From: Microcaldota archaeon
GTDB taxonomy: Archaea > Micrarchaeota > Micrarchaeia > Norongarragalinales > UBA8480
Assembly: GCA_030697615.1 (NCBI GenBank)
Contig: JAUYPK010000105.1
Coordinates: 1-9,051, forward strand
Direction of reading: 5' to 3'
DNA length: 9,051 nt
This document shows positions 5,914 through 9,051 of the stretch, one piece after another (position 1 is the stretch's first letter; each line of letters begins with the position of its first letter). The position numbers and the translations under genes were made by a program. Below the pieces are notes generated by a model, which saw only the letters and a program-made list of their open reading frames with translations, ran no database searches and had not been told where the DNA came from.

Positions 5914-5967
5914 GTAAGCTTTGGCTTATTTGTAAGCATTTATGGAAAAGTAAGCATTTACTGGGTT
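5914..5967 (+). repeat. three GTAAGC direct repeats in exact 18-bp register (candidate operator)
   Basis: GTAAGC begins at 5914, 5932 and 5950, exactly 18 bases apart. The second and third copies share 11 bases, GTAAGCATTTA. The array spans from just behind the TATA box across the expected transcript start into the leader of the AbrB gene, the place where an autorepressor would bind. Eighteen bases is a little under two helical turns, so bound units would be nearly on one face. An RNA-level role in the leader is the alternative. Confidence 0.5.
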
Positions 5968-5972
5968 AAGTT

Positions 5973-5978
5973 GGTGAT
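5973..5978 (+). promoter_or_regulatory. ribosome binding site of the AbrB gene
   Basis: GGTGAT lies eight bases before ATG 5987 but only two bases before the in-frame TTG at 5981. The normal spacing selects the ATG. Confidence 0.6.
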
Positions 5979-5986
5979 TTTTGAAT

Positions 5987-6262
5987 ATGGTTGAAACGGT
6001 TGTTTTGAGCGAAAAGGGTCAGTTTGTTATTCCTAAACGTATTCGTAATAAGTACGGCTTGGCAAAAGGGAGTAAACTAGTCATTTTTGACGACGAGGGT
6101 AAGTTACGTATTGAATTGGCAGACTCTATTATTGATAAATTAAAAAGTTTTGAACAGCAAGCTGCTGCGATGCACGGAAACGCTGCGTTAAGCGGCGACG
6201 GCGCTTCGCTGCCAGTTATCAGTAGTGCAGCTGTTAAAAGGGACGCGAGGGAAATAACCTAG
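5987..6262 (+). CDS. SpoVT/AbrB-type DNA-binding regulator (MazE-like)
   Basis: This 91-residue protein has an N-terminal swapped-hairpin AbrB domain (about 1-46): TVVLSEKGQFVIPKRIRNKYGL then GSKLVIFDDEGKLRIEL, with the signature S-x-K-G-Q-x-x-I-P-K-x-I-R and the G-D/S turn. Such domains dimerise and bind DNA. Many are antitoxins or autoregulators. The tail (about 47-91) is a helix (IIDKLKSFEQQAAAMHG) followed by an Ala/Ser/Gly-rich, probably disordered segment, as in MazE-like antitoxins whose tails cover a partner. An in-frame TTG at 5981 is rejected because it sits too close to GGTGAT. The gene leads a run with the small proteins at 6276 (13 bases later) and 6690. The GTAAGC repeats upstream suggest autoregulation. 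No known toxin family follows. Confidence 0.87.
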   Translation: MVETVVLSEKGQFVIPKRIRNKYGLAKGSKLVIFDDEGKLRIELADSIIDKLKSFEQQAAAMHGNAALSGDGASLPVISSAAVKRDAREIT

Positions 6263-6275
6263 AAAACGTGATAAA

Positions 6276-6650
6276 ATGGAAGAACTTATTGGTCGTTTGC
6301 AGCGTTTGCCTTTTGTTGAATCGTTTAAACTAGTGGAAACTCCGGTTGACGGACATGATTTTCACAAAGGGGCTACTTTTACGATTAGGAGTCGAATTCC
6401 AGAAAGAGACCTTGTTAAGCTTGCTGAAGCGCATGGTTTTAATTCTCAAAGCGCAACTGGTTCAGGTTCGCTTTTACACGGTGAGGGAAGGGATGCAAAA
6501 TTTCGCATAAATTATAGAATTTACCGTTACGCTAATGACGCAACTCCGGCGATTAGCTTTGCAGTTGCTGGAAAAAAACTCCAGTATTCGGGAACCCGCG
6601 ATAAAGTGGCGAATTTCTTTAAAAAACTGCACAACCGATATTTACATTGA
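6276..6650 (+). CDS. HGF-motif small protein, array member 1
   Basis: This 124-residue protein is unrecognised but clearly related to the next gene. It shows MEELIGRLQRLPFVESFKLV (1-20), a strand (TFTIRSRI), a helix ending LAEAHGFNSQ (about 48-57), LLHGEGRDAKF (about 67-77), two further strands, and a terminal helix TRDKVANFFKKLHNRYLH. Members 1 and 2 share MEEL, L...P.V, HGF, LHGEGR, a conserved DAT/DAST turn, and TRD.(V/I)..FF..LH. The predicted fold is a small alpha/beta domain with helices at both ends, and it should be cytosolic. The ATG has GTGAT at 6269-6272/6273, three bases before it. It follows the AbrB gene by 13 bases and is surely in its operon. It could be the AbrB protein's partner, but no catalytic motif is visible. 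Confidence 0.75.
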   Translation: MEELIGRLQRLPFVESFKLVETPVDGHDFHKGATFTIRSRIPERDLVKLAEAHGFNSQSATGSGSLLHGEGRDAKFRINYRIYRYANDATPAISFAVAGKKLQYSGTRDKVANFFKKLHNRYLH

Positions 6651-6672
6651 AGTTCTTAGTAATTGAATTTGA
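6651..6672 (+). promoter_or_regulatory. weak copy of the AGTTC...GAA intergenic element
   Basis: AGTTCTTAGTAATTGAATTT starts directly after the stop codon of array member 1. It resembles the element at 8933-8954 (shared AGTTCTT, then TGAA and TGA), with one base less between the arms. It is the weakest of four copies. Confidence 0.25.
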
Positions 6673-6689
6673 TTAATTGAGTGATAAAG

Positions 6690-7076
6690 ATGGAAGAACT
6701 GCTTCGAGAATTGAAAAAAATGCCGCATGTTGCATCTACGCGCATAGTTGGACCCGATAGTATGCTTGCGAATTTCCATGATTTAACTGTAGAGTTAAAA
6801 ATTCCCCATTTGTTTGAAAAAGTCCGCAGGCTAGCTTGGGTTCATGGCTTCAGTGCCCATATTCTGCATGGCGAGGGAAGAGAAATGCTAGAATTAACGC
6901 GCAAATTTGACAGAAACGTAACTATTTTATTCGAACACAGCGACGCTTCTACCCCTTCGCCAAGTTTTAAATTAGCAGTCACTGAACATATCCAGCCAAG
7001 AACCCGCGACCAAATTATCCGCTTTTTCCGTGGTTTGCACGGCGAGAAAAGACCAACTGGAAGAATGCGCGGTTGA
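6690..7076 (+). CDS. HGF-motif small protein, array member 2
   Basis: This 128-residue protein is a paralog of array member 1. It has MEELLRELKKMPHVASTRIV at the start, strand DLTVELKIP, helix EKVRRLAWVHGFSAH, LHGEGREMLEL, strand NVTILFEHSDAST, strand SFKLAVTEH, and final helix RTRDQIIRFFRGLHGE, with a basic tail (KRPTGRMRG). The most conserved blocks against its neighbour are MEEL, the P-aromatic/His-V turn, HGF, LHGEGR and TRD...FF..LH. A GTG at 6681 would add three residues but lies inside the GAGTGAT ribosome site (6679-6685), so ATG 6690, four bases after it, is chosen. Function unknown. It is the last gene before the repeat-flanked ATPase. Confidence 0.75.
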   Translation: MEELLRELKKMPHVASTRIVGPDSMLANFHDLTVELKIPHLFEKVRRLAWVHGFSAHILHGEGREMLELTRKFDRNVTILFEHSDASTPSPSFKLAVTEHIQPRTRDQIIRFFRGLHGEKRPTGRMRG

Positions 7077-7093
7077 CGGTTTATTTGAAAAAG

Positions 7094-7138
7094 CTAACAA
7101 ACCGTATGCGGAATACAAGGTTTTTCTAACAAACCGCA
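7094..7138 (+). repeat. 45-bp direct repeat, left copy, hairpin-forming
   Basis: Identical to 8387-8431 except at 7105 (T for C) and 7115 (A for G). Each copy has CTAACAAACCG(T/C)A at both ends, 32 bases apart. A hairpin can form from AAACC (7099-7103) with GGTTT (7119-7123), and GTA (7104-7106) with TAC (7114-7116), leaving an AA bulge and a 7-base loop. The two differing bases pair with each other in this stem. The copy lies between array member 2 and the ATPase gene. Confidence 0.85.
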
Positions 7139-7144
7139 AGGTTT
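7131..7144 (+). repeat. second hairpin AAACC-GCAA-GGTTT beside the ATPase promoter
   Basis: Perfect five-base arms (7131-7135 and 7140-7144) enclose GCAA, a GNRA-type tetraloop if transcribed. It begins inside the left 45-bp repeat and its right arm runs into the TATA box of the ATPase gene. The right copy lacks this second arm, since its sequence diverges after 8431. Confidence 0.5.
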
Positions 7145-7149
7145 TTATA
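7142..7149 (+). promoter_or_regulatory. TATA box of the ATPase gene, leaderless promoter
   Basis: TTTTATAC, centred about 26 bases before ATG 7172, would start transcription at or within a base or two of the ATG. No GGTGAT-like site precedes the ATG, unlike most genes here, which supports a leaderless mRNA. Confidence 0.55.
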
Positions 7150-7171
7150 CTTCTTTTAGCATTATAGTTAC

Positions 7172-8380
7172 ATGGAAATGAATGAAGCTATTTTTTCAGA
7201 GTTGTTTGCAATTAGCGAGCGTGCTAAGGAGCGGGCTAAGAAACGTGAAAAAAAACGTTCTATGTATTTTGAGCTTGAAGCGCAGTTACCAAAGTCAAAG
7301 GCAATGCACTGCATAGCGGGTTTGCGGGGAGTTGGCAAAACAGTAGTTATGCTTCAATTGGCAAATTTGTTTGAAAACTCCATTTATACGTCTAGCGAAG
7401 AACTTTTGTTGCGTTCAGTTTCTTTTTACGATTTTATAAATTACTGTAAGAAAAAAGGGTTTGTGAATATTTTCTTAGATGAAGTGCACCTTTATTCAAA
7501 TTGGCCTCTTGAATTAAAAGCGGCTTTTGACGAGGAAGGGGCAAAGATAACGTTCAGCGGCTCTTCTGCATTGGCGTTACGCGAGGGAAGCGCGGACCTT
7601 TCCCGCCGGGTTGTATTCCATTTCTTGCCTCCGCTTTCGTTTAGGGAGTATCTTTTGTTGAAGTACAACGTTGTCCTTCCAAAAGTTAGCGTTGAAGATC
7701 TGGTTGATTTTGACAAACGTAAAGCGCTTATTACGGCTATTGCACCTTACGCTAACCGTGTAGATGACTACTTGGCTTATGGCGCCTTACCTTTTTCATT
7801 GGAGGAAGAGAATTCCCAGCCGCTTTATGAAGGTATATTGTCTAAAATTGTGCGGTTGGATTTAGCGCACTTGAAAAAAATTGACGTGAACCATGTTGAA
7901 AGTGTTTACAAACTGCTTGGCTTTATTGCAACTAGTAGTCCAGATAAGATTAGTTATAATTCAATTGCCAATGCACTTAACAAAAACATGTACGTTGTAA
8001 TGGAAATTATTCGCCTGCTAAACGAAATAGGCTTGCTAATGTGCATTTTGTCAAAAGGGGGTAGTGGCAAAACAACCCGTAAGGAGTACAAGCTTTTGCT
8101 CCTACCGCCGTTCAGAAGTGTTATTTCGCGTTTACGGTCGGCTGAAGTTCAAAAAGGGGCGTTGCGTGAAGAGTTTTTTGTAAACCACGTTGGAGCGGGC
8201 AATGTTAAGTACATTAAAACTGACCGAAAACGTCGAACTCCGGATTACGTTTATAAGAATTGGGTGTTTGAAGTTGGTGGGATGACAAAAGACAAAAAAG
8301 GAGGGGACTACGTAGTGGCAGATGGGCTACCAATTGACGTAGAAAAAATCCCCCTAGCCCTATTTGGGCTACTTTATTAG
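7172..8380 (+). CDS. AAA ATPase of the archaeal AAA_14/DUF4143-like group
   Basis: This 402-residue protein is a P-loop ATPase. It has a basic coiled N-terminus (about 14-30), Walker A GLRGVGKT (50-57), Walker B NIFLDEVH with Asp103/Glu104, a sensor-1-like strand ITFSGSSAL (126-134), Arg145-Arg146, and the family phrase LPPLSFREYLLLK (152-164). A winged-helix-like region follows (about 240-290: KISYNSIANALN, VVMEIIRLLNEIGLL). The C-terminal segment resembles a PD-(D/E)XK-type nuclease fold: TPDYV (Asp358), FEVGG (Glu367), ending IPLALFGLLY as in archaeal members. The final catalytic Lys is not clearly placed, so nuclease activity is doubtful. The family is widespread, easily transferred and of uncertain role. 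It lies in the middle of the small-protein array, bounded by 45-bp repeats, suggesting a mobile or transferred cassette. Residue 1 rather than Met3 is chosen by promoter spacing. Confidence 0.9.
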   Translation: MEMNEAIFSELFAISERAKERAKKREKKRSMYFELEAQLPKSKAMHCIAGLRGVGKTVVMLQLANLFENSIYTSSEELLLRSVSFYDFINYCKKKGFVNIFLDEVHLYSNWPLELKAAFDEEGAKITFSGSSALALREGSADLSRRVVFHFLPPLSFREYLLLKYNVVLPKVSVEDLVDFDKRKALITAIAPYANRVDDYLAYGALPFSLEEENSQPLYEGILSKIVRLDLAHLKKIDVNHVESVYKLLGFIATSSPDKISYNSIANALNKNMYVVMEIIRLLNEIGLLMCILSKGGSGKTTRKEYKLLLLPPFRSVISRLRSAEVQKGALREEFFVNHVGAGNVKYIKTDRKRRTPDYVYKNWVFEVGGMTKDKKGGDYVVADGLPIDVEKIPLALFGLLY

Positions 8381-8386
8381 GAAATT

Positions 8387-8431
8387 CTAACAAACCGCAT
8401 GCGGAATGCAAGGTTTTTCTAACAAACCGCA
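8387..8431 (+). repeat. 45-bp direct repeat, right copy, hairpin-forming
   Basis: Begins six bases after the ATPase stop codon. The stem pairs AAACC (8392-8396) with GGTTT (8412-8416) and GCA (8397-8399) with TGC (8407-8409). A perfect shorter palindrome CCGCATGCGG (8395-8404) is an alternative fold in this copy only. It differs from the left copy at 8398 and 8408, the two partners of one stem pair. The T5 at 8414-8418 might also aid termination of the ATPase transcript. Confidence 0.85.
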
Positions 8432-8456
8432 GTAAAATCGGGTAAATGGTGGAAAA

Positions 8457-8525
8457 ATGAGAAAAATAAAAAAAGAAAGAATAAAAATTGAAAAGAAGGA
8501 AAGAAGTTGGTTCATGTTTGTATGA
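8457..8525 (+). CDS. possible 22-residue micro-ORF upstream of array member 3
   Basis: ATG 8457 has GGTGG (8448-8452) four bases before it and opens a 22-codon frame rich in Lys, Arg, Glu and Ile, ending SWFMFV before TGA at 8523-8525. It lies in an unusually purine-rich stretch (about 8453-8507) whose A/G bias alone would yield a Lys/Arg/Glu peptide. It could be a leader peptide for the gene at 8535, ten bases later, or noise. The ribosome site is its only real support. Confidence 0.25.
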   Translation: MRKIKKERIKIEKKERSWFMFV

Positions 8526-8530
8526 AGTGA
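8509..8530 (+). promoter_or_regulatory. RGTTC...TATGAA 22-bp element, copy 1
   Basis: GGTTC, ten bases ending TAT, then GAAGTGA. It lines up without gaps with 8875-8896 and 8933-8954. This copy sits directly before array member 3 and its 3' end overlaps the GTGAT ribosome site, so binding or folding here could affect translation. Confidence 0.35.
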
Positions 8531-8534
8531 TTAA

Positions 8535-8876
8535 ATGAGGATTTTACGAACTCAAATGCGTAAGTTGCCTTTTTTGAGCGGAGTGAAAGGCACTAGTGTT
8601 GGTTGTGCTGCTAATTTTAGGGCGGCTAATCGTCCAATTGAAAGAGGTCTCCGTTCAGTTGCAAAACTACATGGCTTTAGCTTAAGTCCTTCTTTGGATG
8701 AGGGTCACTTTTATCTTGAGCCAAAACCGCGACAAAAAAACTTTTGGGGCATTTTGCTATCGAGAGAAAAAGGAAGAATTAATAGTGTGCGAGTTATAAC
8801 TGCTGAAGACTTTACAGTTGGCCGCAGGCAAAGAGTTTTGAAGTTTTTAGCTGAATTAGCACAAAAACCAAATTAG
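8535..8876 (+). CDS. HGF-motif small protein, divergent array member 3
   Basis: This 113-residue protein is a shorter, more divergent member of the array. The N-terminus LRTQMRKLPFLSGVKG matches the helix-Pro-strand start of members 1 and 2. The central helix ends VAKLHGFSLS, keeping HGF, and the C-terminal helix GRRQRVLKFLAEL takes the place of TRD...FF..LH. The LHGEGR block is replaced by SLDEGHFYL. It is basic overall, with no membrane segment, and its function is unknown. The start is supported by GTGAT (8527-8531) three bases before the ATG. It is separated from member 2 by the ATPase and its repeats, as if the array had been split by that insertion. Confidence 0.7.
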   Translation: MRILRTQMRKLPFLSGVKGTSVGCAANFRAANRPIERGLRSVAKLHGFSLSPSLDEGHFYLEPKPRQKNFWGILLSREKGRINSVRVITAEDFTVGRRQRVLKFLAELAQKPN

Positions 8877-8896
8877 TTCAAATGGATATGAACTAA
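8873..8896 (+). promoter_or_regulatory. perfect 8-bp inverted repeat over a stop codon (22-bp element, copy 2)
   Basis: TTAGTTCA (8873-8880) and TGAACTAA (8889-8896) are exact inverted copies separated by eight bases. The left arm contains the TAG of array member 3. The inner 22 bases align with the elements at 8509 and 8933. No T-tract follows, so it is more likely an operator or an RNA hairpin than a terminator. Confidence 0.45.
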
Positions 8897-8932
8897 GAAA
8901 TAAGTTATGTTAAAAAAGAAACAAAACAAAGA

Positions 8933-8954
8933 AGTTCTTGGAAGTATGAACTGA
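8933..8954 (+). promoter_or_regulatory. AGTTC...TATGAACTGA 22-bp element, copy 3
   Basis: AGTTC (8933-8937) and GAACT (8948-8952) are inverted arms spaced by ten bases, the same geometry as the copy at 8875-8896. It lies 24 to 43 bases before the next array gene. Confidence 0.35.
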
Positions 8955-8975
8955 AAAAGAAGTGGTGATGAAAAT

Positions 8976-9051
8976 ATGGAAGAATTGGCAAGACAATTAA
9001 AAAATGTACCTCACATTAAACTTGCGGATTATAGCTTAACGGATCCTACTA
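8976..9051 (+). CDS. HGF-family small protein, array member 4 (N-terminus, cut by window end)
   Basis: An ATG with GGTGAT (8964-8969) six bases upstream opens a frame that runs off the window after 25 codons. The visible start MEELARQLKNVPHIKLADYS is very close to that of array member 2 (MEELLRELKKMPHV) and member 1. This shows the array continues to the right. The conserved HGF and C-terminal blocks cannot be checked here. Confidence 0.7.
   Translation, partial: MEELARQLKNVPHIKLADYSLTDPT

Noticed and set aside
5981..5986. TTG start for the AbrB gene
   Set aside because: GGTGAT ends only two bases before it, too close, while ATG 5987 has normal spacing and begins directly at the AbrB domain.
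6681..6689. GTG start for array member 2
   Set aside because: The GTG is itself part of the GAGTGAT ribosome site, and the ATG at 6690 restores the MEEL start shared by the paralogs.
8214..8411. Minus-strand frame opposite the ATPase end and right repeat
   Set aside because: It is the shadow of the ATPase C-terminus and crosses the 45-bp repeat; there is no start signal.
7094..8431. CRISPR array
   Set aside because: Only two distant copies of a 45-bp repeat flanking one gene, with no regularly spaced spacers and no cas genes.
7094..8431. Classical insertion sequence
   Set aside because: The gene between the repeats is an ATPase without a transposase domain, and the 45-bp repeats are direct rather than terminal inverted repeats.
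8873..8896. Hairpin terminator after array member 3
   Set aside because: The 8-bp stem is perfect but is followed by A-rich sequence rather than a T-tract, so it is listed as a regulatory or structural element.
8908..8955. 15-codon frame between array members 3 and 4
   Set aside because: No ribosome site before its ATG, and the length is within chance expectation.

Overview
The window looks archaeal, probably from a small-genome DPANN-type lineage, though the exact taxon cannot be fixed from sequence alone. The supporting signs are ribosome binding sites of the GGTGAT / GAGGTG type a few bases before most starts, A/T-rich TATA-like boxes, a probable leaderless gene whose TATA box lies about 26 bases before its ATG, poly-T terminators, and a DUF4143-like ATPase of the kind common in archaea. 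Genes are packed tightly and there is no stretch over 300 bases without one.

Layout. Positions 1-60 carry the apparent tail of an upstream gene. Then come an alpha/beta hydrolase (100-1107, +) and a small very basic protein (1151-1459, +). Two minus-strand genes follow: a 39-residue cysteine-rich mini-protein (1504-1623) and a DUF1761 membrane protein (1665-2081). Next is a two-gene plus-strand unit of a DUF1428 protein and a glyoxalase/VOC protein (2185-2995), then an unrecognised 138-residue protein (3038-3454). A three-gene minus-strand operon converges on it: a T4 Rnl1-like RNA ligase (5801-4683), then two related HAD-family hydrolases (4677-4087 and 4062-3451). The ligase and first HAD gene are translationally coupled, and the last HAD stop codon overlaps the stop of the 138-residue gene.

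The right third (5870-9051, +) is the most unusual part. A SpoVT/AbrB-type regulator (5987-6262), preceded by three GTAAGC repeats in exact 18-bp register, heads a tandem array of unrecognised small proteins of about 110-130 residues (6276, 6690, 8535 and a fourth running off the window at 8976). They share a MEEL...L..(M/L/V)P start, a central HGF motif and an R(D/R).(V/I/L)..F..L end. The array is interrupted by an AAA ATPase (7172-8380) bracketed by two 45-bp direct repeats. The repeats differ at only two positions, and these two fall opposite each other in a predicted hairpin stem, so the change keeps the pairing.

Best candidates for undescribed biology are the AbrB-headed paralog array with its repeat-flanked ATPase insert, the RNA ligase/HAD/HAD operon as a possible RNA-repair unit, and the cysteine-rich mini-protein. 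All functional statements about these are inference from sequence reading; no database search was run.
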